Shown piece by piece: positions 28,600-36,602 of a DNA stretch of 64,000 nt. Each line of letters opens with the position of its first letter. Position 1 is the stretch's first letter. The translations under genes were made by a program, and so were the position numbers. The notes below the pieces were generated by a model. It had not been told where the DNA came from. It was given only the letters and a program-made list of their open reading frames with translations, and made no database searches. Source of the DNA: Janthinobacterium silvisoli (GTDB lineage: Bacteria > Pseudomonadota > Gammaproteobacteria > Burkholderiales > Burkholderiaceae_D); the NCBI RefSeq assembly GCF_014200725.1, contig NZ_JACHCL010000007.1, forward strand, positions 1 through 64,000, read 5' to 3'.

Positions 28600-28932
28600 G
28601 TGTTATTCATTTCCAACGCTTACGCGCAAGCCCCTACCGAAGCCCTGGGCCTCGGCGGCAACCTGACCAGCTTCCTGCCGCTGGTATTGATGTTCGTGGT
28701 CATGTATTTCCTGATGATCCGCCCACAGCAAAAACGCGCCAAAGAGCAAAGGGCAATGATGGACGCGCTGGCCAAGGGTGACGAAGTCGTGACCGCCGGC
28801 GGCTTGCTGGGCCGTGTTGTCAAGGTCGTCGACACCTATGTCACCATCGAAGTGGCCAGCGGCACCGAAGTTCTGGTGCAAAAAAGCTCGATCACCACTT
28901 TGTTGCCAAAAGGTACCCTGAAGGCACTGTAA
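28600..28932 (+). CDS. yajC: Preprotein translocase subunit YajC
   Basis: A 110-residue single-span inner-membrane protein that associates with SecDF. The helix FLPLVLMFVVMYFLMI is followed by the YajC signature RPQQKRAKEQRAM and GDEVVTAGGLLGRV. The start codon is GTG with GGAG nearby. The gene order yajC-secD-secF is conserved across proteobacteria. Confidence 0.95.
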   Translation: MLFISNAYAQAPTEALGLGGNLTSFLPLVLMFVVMYFLMIRPQQKRAKEQRAMMDALAKGDEVVTAGGLLGRVVKVVDTYVTIEVASGTEVLVQKSSITTLLPKGTLKAL

Positions 28933-29039
28933 TTCTTCGCTGTCCTTACGTTTCCATTGCTATCGTAATGACTGACCAGGGCGGCCATCCGCCGCCCTAC
29001 GCGACGCCTCCGACGCTCAACACTGAACGCTGAATCAAT

Positions 29040-30908
29040 ATGAATCGCTACCCTGCCTGGAAATACATCATCATTGCCGTCGCCTTGTTCCTGGGCGCAC
29101 TGTACACGGCACCCAATTATTTCGGTGAATCACCGGCACTGCAAGTGACCAGTGCCAAGTCGACTGTCAAAGTGACGAGCGATCTGACGGCGCAAGTCGA
29201 GCAAATATTGACGAAAGAGAATGTCAACTCGGAAGGTGCAACCTTCGACGGCGTTGGCAACCTCGCTTCGGTGCGTGTGCGCTTCGCCGATCCCGATACC
29301 CAGTTCAAGGCCAAATCGGTATTGGAAAAAGATCTGAATACAGATCCTAGCGATCCGACCTATGTGGTCACGGTCAACTTGCAAGCCAATACCCCGAAAT
29401 GGATGCAAAAACTGCATGCCTTGCCGATGTTCCTGGGCCTGGACTTGCGTGGTGGCGTGCATTTCCTGATGCAGGTCGACAGCAAAGCTGTATTGACCAA
29501 AAAAGTACAAGGCATCCAGTCCGGCGCGCGCAGCCTGTTGCGTGACAAGAATATCCGTCACGCCGGCATTGCACGCGTGGGCGACAATATTGAAATCAGC
29601 TTCCGCGACGCCGATACGCGTCTGAAAGCCAAAAACCTGCTGTCCGACCAGATGCAAGACCTGGTATTTGCCGACGCAGGCGATGGCAGCGACTTGAAAC
29701 TGATCGTCAGCCTGAAACCGGCCGCCCTGAAATCGACGCTCGACGAAGGTGTGAAACAAAATATCTCGACCTTGTCCAAGCGCGTTAACGAACTGGGCGT
29801 GGCCGAACCGTTGATCCAGCAGCAAGGTGCGGACCGCATCGTGGTGCAATTGCCTGGCGTGCAAGATGTGGCCCGCGCCAAAGCCATTATCGGCCGCACG
29901 GCTACGCTGGAAGTACGCCTGGTCGATGAAACCATCGTGCCTGGTACCGAACTGTCGAGCGCGATCCCGTTCAACTCGGAATTGTTCACCGTCGGCAAGG
30001 GCGTCCCTGTGGTGCTGTCGAAAGACGTGATCCTGACGGGCGACTATATTTCCAGCGCTACGGCCAGCTTCGACCAGAACCAGCAAGCGGCCGTATCGAT
30101 TGACCTGAACGGCGACGGCGGCCGCAAGATGCGTGAAGCGACCCGCGAACGCGTGGGCAAACGCATGGCCATCGTGCTGTTCGAAAAAGGCAAGCCTGAA
30201 GTCCTGTCGGTCGCGACCATTCAGCAAGAACTCGGTTCGCGCTTCCAGATCACCGGCATGGGCGGCGCTGAAAACGCCAATGAACTGGCGCTGCTGCTGC
30301 GTTCGGGCGCGCTGTCGGCACCGATGACGGTCATCGAAGAACGCACCATCGGACCGCAACTGGGCGCTGAAAACATCGCCAAGGGCTTGCATTCGACCAT
30401 GTACGGCTTCCTCGCGATCGCTGTGTTCATGATCATCTACTACATGATGTTCGGCGCCTTCAGCGTGCTGGCCCTGGCTTGCAACCTGTTGCTGCTGATC
30501 GCCTTGCTGTCGATGATCCAGGTGACCCTGACCTTGCCAGGTATCGCCGCGATTGCGCTGGCGCTCGGTATGGCGATTGACGCCAACGTGCTGATTAACG
30601 AACGTATCCGCGAAGAGCTGCGTGCCGGCAGTACGCCGCAGGCCGCCATTTCGGCCGGTTTCGACCGCGCCTGGGCCACGATTCTGGATTCGAACGTGAC
30701 TACCCTGATCGTCGGCGTAGCCTTGCTGGCCTTCGGTAGCGGTCCGGTGCGCGGCTTTGCCGTGGTGCACTGCCTGGGTATCCTGACCTCGATGTTCTCC
30801 GCCGTCTTCGTGTCGCGCGGCGTGGTCAACCTCTGGTATGGCCGCAAGAAAAAGCTGACCACGCTGTCGATCGGCACGGTCTGGGTGCCTGGCATCACCG
30901 GCAAGTAA
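29040..30908 (+). CDS. secD: Protein translocase subunit SecD
   Basis: A 622-residue membrane protein that uses the proton gradient to complete export through SecYEG. It has an N-terminal helix (residues 7-25), a large periplasmic part with LDLRGGVHFLMQVD, and five C-terminal helices with LGMAIDANVLINERIREE. The length is typical of the family. No strong ribosome-binding site is visible before the ATG. secF follows after an 89-bp gap that contains a perfect 12-bp hairpin. Confidence 0.96.
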   Translation: MNRYPAWKYIIIAVALFLGALYTAPNYFGESPALQVTSAKSTVKVTSDLTAQVEQILTKENVNSEGATFDGVGNLASVRVRFADPDTQFKAKSVLEKDLNTDPSDPTYVVTVNLQANTPKWMQKLHALPMFLGLDLRGGVHFLMQVDSKAVLTKKVQGIQSGARSLLRDKNIRHAGIARVGDNIEISFRDADTRLKAKNLLSDQMQDLVFADAGDGSDLKLIVSLKPAALKSTLDEGVKQNISTLSKRVNELGVAEPLIQQQGADRIVVQLPGVQDVARAKAIIGRTATLEVRLVDETIVPGTELSSAIPFNSELFTVGKGVPVVLSKDVILTGDYISSATASFDQNQQAAVSIDLNGDGGRKMREATRERVGKRMAIVLFEKGKPEVLSVATIQQELGSRFQITGMGGAENANELALLLRSGALSAPMTVIEERTIGPQLGAENIAKGLHSTMYGFLAIAVFMIIYYMMFGAFSVLALACNLLLLIALLSMIQVTLTLPGIAAIALALGMAIDANVLINERIREELRAGSTPQAAISAGFDRAWATILDSNVTTLIVGVALLAFGSGPVRGFAVVHCLGILTSMFSAVFVSRGVVNLWYGRKKKLTTLSIGTVWVPGITGK

Positions 30909-30946
30909 GCCACCAGCCAGACTCACTCAATAGCGTCAAAGCGATA

Positions 30947-30973
30947 GCGTCCGGTGGCACAGCCACCGGACGC
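30947..30973 (+). other. Perfect 12-bp hairpin between secD and secF
   Basis: GCGTCCGGTGGC (30947-30958) pairs perfectly with GCCACCGGACGC (30962-30973) around a 3-base loop. No U-run follows, so it is not a normal terminator. It may protect or pace the secD-secF transcript. Confidence 0.65.
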
Positions 30974-30997
30974 ACAGAACAGAATACAGAGGATTTC

Positions 30998-32020
30998 ATG
31001 GAATTTTTCCGGATCAAAAAAGATATTCCCTTCATGCGCCATGCGTTGATTTTCAACGTGATTTCGGCCCTTACCTTTGTTGCCGCCGTATTCTTCCTGG
31101 TGCACAAGGGCTTGCACCTGTCCGTGGAATTTAAGGGCGGCACCGTGATGGAGGTCAAGTACCCGAAAGCGGCCAACCTCGAAGGCATCCGTAACACCCT
31201 GATCGGCATGGGCTACGAAGAGCCGGGCGTGACCAGCTTCGATACGGCGCGCGACGTGATGATACGCCTGCCGGTAGAAAAAGACGTCAGCGCCGCCAAC
31301 ACCTCGCTGCGCGTCTTCGACGCCCTGTGCAAGGCTGAAAACGGCACCACCAAGGGTATCGATACGGTGACCGACAAAGGCGAGCACGTCGTCAAGAACG
31401 CTTGTCTGGATGCGGCCGGCAATGAATCGGTCGACCTGCAGAAAGTGGAATTCGTCGGCCCGCAAGTGGGCGAGGAACTGGCGCAAAACGGCTTGAACGC
31501 ACTGGTGATGGTGATCATCGGCGTGATGATTTACCTGGCCATCCGCTTCGAGTGGAAATACGCAGTCTCCGCCATTTTCGCCAACTTGCATGACGTGGTC
31601 ATCATCCTGGGCTTCTTCGCCTACTTCCAGTGGGAATTCTCGCTGACGGTGCTGGCGGCGATCCTGGCCGTGCTCGGTTACTCGGTCAACGAATCGGTGG
31701 TTATTTTTGACCGTATCCGTGAAAACTTCCGCAAGCAGCGCAAGGCAACCGTGCATGAAGTGATCGATAACGCGATCACCAGCACCATTTCGCGTACCAT
31801 CATTACCCACGGCTGTACCCAGATGATGGTGCTGTCGATGCTGTTCTTCGGCGGCCAGACCCTGCATTATTTCGCCGTGGCGCTGACGATCGGTATCTGC
31901 TTCGGTATTTACTCGTCGGTGTTCGTCGCTGCTGCCATCGCCATGTGGCTGGGTGTGAAGCGCGAAGACTTGATCAAGCCGGTCAAGGAAAAAGATGAAA
32001 CCGACGGCGCCGTAGTCTAA
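30998..32020 (+). CDS. secF: Protein translocase subunit SecF
   Basis: A 340-residue partner of SecD with six transmembrane helices. The N-terminal motif FRIKKDIPFMRHALIFNVIS leads into the periplasmic region with VEFKGGTVMEV. The helix-4/5 motif GYSVNESVVIFDRIRENFR is the SecF signature. AGAGGA lies 7 bp before the ATG. A terminator and a dispersed structured repeat follow. Confidence 0.96.
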   Translation: MEFFRIKKDIPFMRHALIFNVISALTFVAAVFFLVHKGLHLSVEFKGGTVMEVKYPKAANLEGIRNTLIGMGYEEPGVTSFDTARDVMIRLPVEKDVSAANTSLRVFDALCKAENGTTKGIDTVTDKGEHVVKNACLDAAGNESVDLQKVEFVGPQVGEELAQNGLNALVMVIIGVMIYLAIRFEWKYAVSAIFANLHDVVIILGFFAYFQWEFSLTVLAAILAVLGYSVNESVVIFDRIRENFRKQRKATVHEVIDNAITSTISRTIITHGCTQMMVLSMLFFGGQTLHYFAVALTIGICFGIYSSVFVAAAIAMWLGVKREDLIKPVKEKDETDGAVV

Positions 32021-32038
32021 GCGCTCGAGGCCATAGCG

Positions 32039-32072
32039 ATGCCGCCCCGCGCAAGCCGGGCGGCATTTTTTA
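32039..32072 (+). terminator. Terminator of secF
   Basis: GCCGCCC (32041-32047) pairs with GGGCGGC (32058-32064), followed by ATTTTTTA. It lies 20 bp downstream of the secF stop. Confidence 0.88.
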
Positions 32073-32077
32073 TTCAG

Positions 32078-32209
32078 AACACCTAACAAAATCTACTGCG
32101 CGTCGGGATAGGCGGCCTGCGATGCTCACCGCCTCGGCGGGCCCGTACTTCGTACGGCTCCGCTTCTCAGCCACCTCTGCCTTCCGCTCGCTACGATTTT
32201 TTAGGTGTT
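32078..32209 (-). repeat. Structured dispersed repeat, copy A
   Basis: A 132-bp intergenic element bounded by AACACCTAA-type inverted ends (32078-32093 with 32195-32209, one unpaired base). Read on the minus strand it shares four blocks with copy B: CGTAGCGAGCGG, GTGGCTGAGAAGCG, GAGCATCGCAGGC and CGCGCAGTAG, in the same order. A central hairpin CCGTAC/GTACGG occupies 32143-32157. An extra mini-hairpin CCGCC-GA-GGCGG (unique to this copy) lies beside it. No coding potential is apparent. Function unknown. Confidence 0.75.
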
Positions 32210-32235
32210 GTAAGTAATCAGGAAGCGAGCGTTTC

Positions 32236-32943
32236 ATGAGCCGTAGCGGCCGTTTATTTCTGCTGATGGATGCCATGCGCGGCAAACGCGTGCCGGTGAC
32301 GGCTGCCGCGCTGGCGCAGCAACTGGGCGTATCGGAGCGCACCATTTACCGCGATATCCAGACCCTGGCCGAATTGGGCGCGCCGCTGCAGGGCGAGGCG
32401 GGCATCGGTTATGTGCTGCGCCGGGGAGCTTTCCTGCCGCCGCTGATGTTTGGCGCCGACGAACTCGAAGCCTTGGTACTGGGCGCCCGTTGGGTGCGGC
32501 GCCAGGGCGATGCGGGGCTGGCGCAGGCCGCCAATAATGCGCTGGCCAAGATCGCCGCCGCTTCACCCAGCGATTTGCGCGACAGCATGGCGGGCACCAG
32601 CTTGTGGGTGCCGCTGGGCCGGCCCGCCGATGGCAGCGAGGTGGCCGACCGCTTTGTGCAGCCGGTCCGCGAAGCCATCCGCCACGAGCAGAAAATCACC
32701 CTCGGCTATGCCGATGAGCACGGTGCAGCCACCGAGCGCACCGTGTGGCCATTTGCCCTGGCGTATTTTGAAGGCAAGCGCTTGCTAGCTGCCTGGTGCG
32801 AATTACGCGGCGACTACCGCCACTTCCGCATCGACCGTATTGCCAGTGTGGCCAGCGTGGACAGCTGCGAGCGTTATCCCACGCGCCGCCATGCGCTCTT
32901 GAAGGTTTGGCGTGATAAATATGACATTAAGCCGGAGGATTGA
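32236..32943 (+). CDS. YafY-type transcriptional regulator (HTH + WYL)
   Basis: A 235-residue regulator. The N-terminal winged helix-turn-helix covers ALAQQLGVSERTIYRDIQTLAELG (about residues 26-49). The C-terminal WYL domain runs from EQKITLGYADEHG to FRIDRIASV. WYL proteins sense small ligands and usually repress a neighbouring gene. The flanking palindrome and the GST remnant immediately downstream are the likely former target. The start is next to a GAAGCGAGCG region with no clear ribosome-binding site. Confidence 0.87.
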   Translation: MSRSGRLFLLMDAMRGKRVPVTAAALAQQLGVSERTIYRDIQTLAELGAPLQGEAGIGYVLRRGAFLPPLMFGADELEALVLGARWVRRQGDAGLAQAANNALAKIAAASPSDLRDSMAGTSLWVPLGRPADGSEVADRFVQPVREAIRHEQKITLGYADEHGAATERTVWPFALAYFEGKRLLAAWCELRGDYRHFRIDRIASVASVDSCERYPTRRHALLKVWRDKYDIKPED

Positions 32944-32946
32944 AGT

Positions 32947-32967
32947 GACTGACAAAAACTGTCAGTC
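32947..32967. promoter_or_regulatory. Palindromic operator candidate
   Basis: GACTGACA-AAAAC-TGTCAGTC is a perfect 8-bp inverted repeat with a 5-base spacer. It begins 4 bp after the stop of the WYL regulator and sits ahead of the GST remnant. A repressor dimer site is the simplest reading. Confidence 0.5.
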
Positions 32968-33012
32968 CCAGATTCTACAATGGCCTTTTCTACACAGACC
33001 GGTGTGTGCGTC

Positions 33013-33230
33013 ATGCCTTTGTATCACCACCGCATGTCTGCCATATCTGCGCAACAGTCCCCGACGCTTACCTGGCGGGGCGTGAATGGCTGTGCGGCGA
33101 TAGCTTGAGCCTGGCTGATTTTGGCGTGGCCGCGCCGTTGATGTACAGCGAGCGCCTCAACTTGCCGCTGGCGCAGTACCAGCATCTGCTGGCCTGGCAA
33201 GCAACGAAAGCGACCCCGATTCCAGCATGA
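33013..33230 (+). pseudogene. Glutathione S-transferase remnant
   Basis: A possible N-terminus MPLYHHRMSA starts at 33013, as in GSTs that begin with M-x-LYHH. A different reading frame then carries only the end of a GST C-terminal domain: YLAGREWLCGDSLSLADFGVAAPLMY and a short tail up to 33230. About two thirds of a normal GST of about 200 residues is absent and the two parts are out of frame, so internal deletion is likely. The C-terminal match is clear. The N-terminal match is short and tentative. Confidence 0.6.
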
Positions 33231-33324
33231 ATGTATGCGCTAAGTGTGCCAACGCACGGAGACGGCCGTTTGGCGCGCATAAGATAGGGCTGTCTCTTTC
33301 AGGACATCCCTAGCTTTGGACTTT

Positions 33325-33349
33325 ACCCGCTTTCGAGCGGGTTTTTTTT
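33325..33349 (+). terminator. Strong rho-independent terminator
   Basis: ACCCGCT-TTCG-AGCGGGT (33325-33342) is followed by seven T. It lies 95 bp after the GST remnant. I see no other gene between 33231 and 33431, so it either served the GST gene or ends an unrecognised small RNA. Confidence 0.85.
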
Positions 33350-33388
33350 GTCTTCAAATCGGAGCTTATAGGCTTGAAAGTTTGATAA

Positions 33389-33410
33389 GTGCGCCACATG
33401 TGGATCGCAC
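33389..33410. promoter_or_regulatory. Near-perfect palindrome upstream of the 56-residue gene
   Basis: GTGCG-CCACATGTGG-AT-CGCAC has matching arms around a 10-bp palindrome, with two extra bases on one side. It could be an operator for the small gene that starts at 33432. Confidence 0.35.
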
Positions 33411-33431
33411 CTTCATTCAAGCCGGAATGCC

Positions 33432-33602
33432 ATGTTCACGCCACGCCACCCCAAACCGCTGTTGAGTACCCGCGCTATCGCCACGCAAGTCGTCCAGCAA
33501 CAGCAGCGGACCAAGGCGGTGGACAAGCATGTGCTGATCGTGGAGACAGTCAAGCCGGTACCAGCGCCAGTACCGTCCAAGGATGAGCTAAAGCCAGATT
33601 AG
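33432..33602 (+). CDS. Hypothetical small basic protein, 56 residues
   Basis: An ATG preceded by GGAA at 5 bp opens a frame of 56 codons. The product has a polar N-terminus, a Gln-rich stretch (QVVQQQQRTK) and a Pro/Lys-rich end (KPVPAPVPSKDELKPD). No family is recognised. It overlaps the stop of the HDOD gene by four bases on the opposite strand. The small size and low complexity leave real doubt that it is a gene. Confidence 0.4.
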   Translation: MFTPRHPKPLLSTRAIATQVVQQQQRTKAVDKHVLIVETVKPVPAPVPSKDELKPD

Positions 33603-34447
33603 TGCATCAGCACTTTGAGCAGCGATTGCACCTCGTCGTCCGACTCGGCCAGGATACTCGACAAGGTGGCGTCGTCGCCGATCACGCAATCGATGCTACG
33701 GGCGGCGCGGGCGGCCCGCACGGCGATGGCGGCCGGGCTTTCATTGAGGGGGGAGGCGACCGGCGCCAGGTCGTTGGCCAGCAGCAGGGTGTCGCCCAGC
33801 GATTCGGGGGGAATCGCGCGCAAGCCTTCCCATAGCGAGGTGATGGCCTGCATCACGGCTTCCGGCACTTTCAATTTGGTCAGCACGCCATGGCCGATCG
33901 CTTGTTCGCCGTGTTCGACCCAGTCATGCGGGTCGCCGTCCAGAATGCCGGGAAACTCGGCTGCGCGCGACAGCAGATAAAAGCCGCCCACTTCATGCAC
34001 GATGCCGGCAAACAGCGCCGTATCCGGGTCGACTTTGGTCACACGGCGCGCGATCACTTGCGACAGCGCCGCCACGTGGGCCGTATGCTCCCACAACTGG
34101 TTGGCCTTGGCCTGCAGCAGCGGGTCGCTGATGGTGCTGCCCAGCTGGCGCACGATCAGCGAGGCCACCACCGATTGCAAGGTGCGCACGCCGAGGCGCT
34201 GCACGGCATTGCGCACGCTGGTGATTTCATTGCCCGAACGGTTGAACGCCACCGAATTGGCGATCGCCACCGTACGCGCGGCCAGCAGCGGGTCGGCCTG
34301 CACCAGCTTGGCTGCCGCCTCGATATGGCAATCGGGATCGGCCAGCGCCTGCTGTAATTTCAGCGAGGCATCCACATTGGCAGGGAAGGTCAGCTCGCCA
34401 CGAGCAGCTTGTGCGGCGATGCTTGTAAAGGCGTCGAGTCTGTTCAT
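33599..34447 (-). CDS. HDOD-domain protein
   Basis: A 282-residue protein whose body is an HDOD domain, a relative of HD phosphohydrolases that lacks catalytic metal ligands. Typical features are LTFPANVDASLKLQQALADP, VRNAVQRLGVRTLQSVV and ALFAGIVHEVGGFYLL (HD reduced to HE). Such proteins act in signalling, chemotaxis or stress control. It is a stand-alone gene, with no fused EAL or receiver domain. Confidence 0.85.
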   Translation of the reverse strand: MNRLDAFTSIAAQAARGELTFPANVDASLKLQQALADPDCHIEAAAKLVQADPLLAARTVAIANSVAFNRSGNEITSVRNAVQRLGVRTLQSVVASLIVRQLGSTISDPLLQAKANQLWEHTAHVAALSQVIARRVTKVDPDTALFAGIVHEVGGFYLLSRAAEFPGILDGDPHDWVEHGEQAIGHGVLTKLKVPEAVMQAITSLWEGLRAIPPESLGDTLLLANDLAPVASPLNESPAAIAVRAARAARSIDCVIGDDATLSSILAESDDEVQSLLKVLMH

Positions 34448-34544
34448 TGAAAAAATTATACTCGCAATATTTCTTCACAGAACTTTTTAAATGTGATCTT
34501 TTCGCAAACAGCCTGTCCGCAGGCAGTAACTGCCCCGTTAACGA

Positions 34545-34585
34545 AAAAATGGGCATGCCGCGCTCAGCACGGGATGCCCATTTTT
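34545..34585. terminator. Bidirectional terminator
   Basis: AAAAATGGGCAT-G-CCG (34545-34560) pairs with CGG-G-ATGCCCATTTTT (34570-34585) with a single G mismatch. It has A and T runs on both sides. It ends the small gene at 34611 (minus strand) and lies upstream of the HDOD gene. Confidence 0.82.
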
Positions 34586-34610
34586 GCAGTATTACTATTT
34601 TTGTTGCTAT

Positions 34611-34895
34611 TTAGTTAGCTTCGCTGAAGATTGCGTCGCAGCCTTCGACCAGTTCGTCGCTGCCTTCAAGCTCATCCGTCAGGCCCAGGTCGAACAGTTC
34701 TTCGACGGCGTTCATGAAGCTGTTGTGTTTGGTTGCACCGATCAGGCGGTAGATTTCGCCATCTTCATTGCGCACGCCGATGATCAGTTTTTCCTGGCGT
34801 ACCAGTTCCGGCGTGCTGGCGTTGAGCAAGAGGTTGCCGATGATGTGTTTATCGAAATGTGCCGGTTTTTTGCCGTCGAGCAGGGTGGTTTTCAA
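34611..34895 (-). CDS. Hypothetical acidic protein, 94 residues
   Basis: A small soluble protein that begins MKTTLLDGKKPAHFDKHIIG and has an acidic C-terminal half (AVEELFDLGLTDELEGSDEL). No signal peptide or membrane helix is visible. I recognise no family. Isolation between its own terminator and the MarR gene suggests a separate transcription unit. AAGG-type sequence precedes the ATG. No function is assigned. Confidence 0.7.
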   Translation of the reverse strand: MKTTLLDGKKPAHFDKHIIGNLLLNASTPELVRQEKLIIGVRNEDGEIYRLIGATKHNSFMNAVEELFDLGLTDELEGSDELVEGCDAIFSEAN

Positions 34896-34942
34896 CTTGG
34901 TTTCCTTTGTCTTGTTTGAATCTGAGTCTGTTTGATACGTTG

Positions 34943-35377
34943 TCAGCTACGGCTATTGGCGATAGCATGTTTCAGTCCCGCCAGGGTTGTTTCCAGGCGG
35001 ACAAAGTCGTCTTCTGTGTAGCCGGTAAATAAACCCTGACCTTGCTTGGTCAGCTTGGGGAAGACCTCGTTAAACAGGCTTTCACCCTCGCAGCTCAGGC
35101 GCACGAAGTATAAGCGCTTGTCGCGCGTACAGCGCTTCCTGACGACTAATCCCTTTTGCTCGAGCCGGTCGACCACACCCGTCAGCGTGCCCTTGGTGAT
35201 CAGGGTTTTCTGGCCCAGTTCCTTGAAGGACATGCCGCTGGTGTTGCCCAGCGTGGCGATGATATCGAATTGTGCATGCGTCAAGCCATACCCGCGCACG
35301 AAGTCGCTCGCAAAGCGTTCGAAGTCTTGCATGCATTCGGCCAGCAGCCGGATACTTTTTAAATATCGTTCACCCAT
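34943..35377 (-). CDS. MarR-family transcriptional regulator
   Basis: A 144-residue winged-helix regulator. The recognition region is LGQKTLITKGTLTGVVDRLEQKGLV (about residues 54-78), and the wing residues R-D-K-R (KRCTRDKRLYFVRL) follow. MarR proteins respond to phenolic compounds or oxidants as dimers. It is transcribed divergently from the ArgR-type gene with 152 bp between them. Its target is unknown and the adjacent genes do not indicate one. Confidence 0.88.
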   Translation of the reverse strand: MGERYLKSIRLLAECMQDFERFASDFVRGYGLTHAQFDIIATLGNTSGMSFKELGQKTLITKGTLTGVVDRLEQKGLVVRKRCTRDKRLYFVRLSCEGESLFNEVFPKLTKQGQGLFTGYTEDDFVRLETTLAGLKHAIANSRS

Positions 35378-35529
35378 AGGCCATGATTATATCCTTCCGC
35401 CCCGTTTTTTTCCGGGACACCCGGCCGCGCGTATGACGGGTATGGCAATCAAGAACTCCGTGGTCCAAAATGGTGCGAACCCGAGTATCATAGCCGGACC
35501 CTAGCCATTGCCCCGACCTGCCCCTGCCG

Positions 35530-36474
35530 ATGTCCTTCGCTAACCTTGCCCGTATCGGCCTCGACAAACCTTTGCGACTGTTGCTGATCCATGCCGGCGA
35601 TGCCGAATCGATCACCTGGGCGGGTCTGGTGCAGCCGCTGCGCCTGTGCGCACGTGCGTTGGGGCCGGACGCGCTGCAACTCGATATCCGCACGCCGGAG
35701 CAGGTAGCCGGGCAGGGCGGCAACTGGCATATCGCGCTGCTGGTGGCCGATGAAACGGAAACGCCCTTGCGTCCTGAACTATGCCGGGCCGTGATCGAAC
35801 GCTGCCGTTCGGCGCCGTTCTGGGGCGGCGTGGGCGCGGCCGTGCTGTGGCTGGCCGACGCGGGCGTGATGGATGGCGTGCGGATCGCCTTGCCCTGGGC
35901 CTTGTACGCCGACGCGGAAGCCAAGGCCGAACGGGCCATCTTGACACCGCATCTGTTCGATATCGATGGCCCCCATATCACCTGCTGCGGTGGCGCGGCC
36001 AGCATCGACTTTGCCCTGACCCTGATCGAGACCGTGTTTGGCGCCGACGTGCAGGCGCTGATCAAGGAAGCCTTGTGCGTGGACAAGGTGCGCGGCAAGG
36101 AAGAGCGCCAACGCGTAGCCTTGCAAGCGCGTTTCGGCCTGCTGCAGCCGAAATTGTCGGAAGCGGTGACCTTGATGGAAGCCAATATTGAAGAGCCCTT
36201 GTCGACGGACGACATCGCCAGTCTGGTGGGCTTGTCGCGGCGCCAGCTGGAGCGGCTGTTCAAGCAATACCTGGGCAGCCTGCCGTCGCGCTACTACCTG
36301 GAGCTGCGGCTGCAGCGTTCGCGTCAATTATTGCTCGATACACATTATTCCATCGTGCAAGTGGGACTGATGTGCGGTTTCTCGTCGGGATCGCACTTTT
36401 CCACGGCCTTTGGCACCTTGTTTGGCAATACGCCGCGCGAGGAGCGGCAAAGAAAGCTGATGCCGCCCATGTGA
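35530..36474 (+). CDS. argR: ArgR-type AraC-family regulator of arginine catabolism
   Basis: A 314-residue GlxA-type regulator. The N-terminal DJ-1/PfpI-like domain (residues 15-190) lacks a catalytic cysteine triad but keeps the fold (ITCCGGAASIDFALTLI). The AraC helix-turn-helix pair is at about 215-310 (LSTDDIASLVGLSRRQLERLFKQY, then IVQVGLMCGFSSGSHFSTAF). It matches the Pseudomonas ArgR group, which activates the arginine succinyltransferase genes. Its position 128 bp before astC in the same orientation supports that role. Confidence 0.86.
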   Translation: MSFANLARIGLDKPLRLLLIHAGDAESITWAGLVQPLRLCARALGPDALQLDIRTPEQVAGQGGNWHIALLVADETETPLRPELCRAVIERCRSAPFWGGVGAAVLWLADAGVMDGVRIALPWALYADAEAKAERAILTPHLFDIDGPHITCCGGAASIDFALTLIETVFGADVQALIKEALCVDKVRGKEERQRVALQARFGLLQPKLSEAVTLMEANIEEPLSTDDIASLVGLSRRQLERLFKQYLGSLPSRYYLELRLQRSRQLLLDTHYSIVQVGLMCGFSSGSHFSTAFGTLFGNTPREERQRKLMPPM

Positions 36475-36536
36475 AGCCGTGATCAATTGTGAAAATCCTT
36501 GTCGCAGATTCAAAAGAGTTTTAGCATCCCGCTTTT

Positions 36537-36569
36537 TATAATGCCGTACACGCGTAGCTGTCGTAGCTG
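36537..36569 (+). promoter_or_regulatory. astC promoter -10 and tandem repeat in the leader
   Basis: A consensus -10 TATAAT (36537-36542) has no acceptable -35 at 16-18 bp, which is usual for promoters that need an activator bound nearby. CGTAGCTG is repeated head to tail at 36553-36560 and 36562-36569, just after the expected transcription start. Regulation by the ArgR-type protein is inferred. Confidence 0.4.
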
Positions 36570-36602
36570 CGGGAGTACCTAACATACTGATGGGGAAATG
36601 CT

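Noticed and set aside
32069..32345. Small minus-strand frame across repeat copy A
   Set aside because: It runs through the repeat into the regulator gene and lacks a start signal. The folded repeat explains the sequence better.
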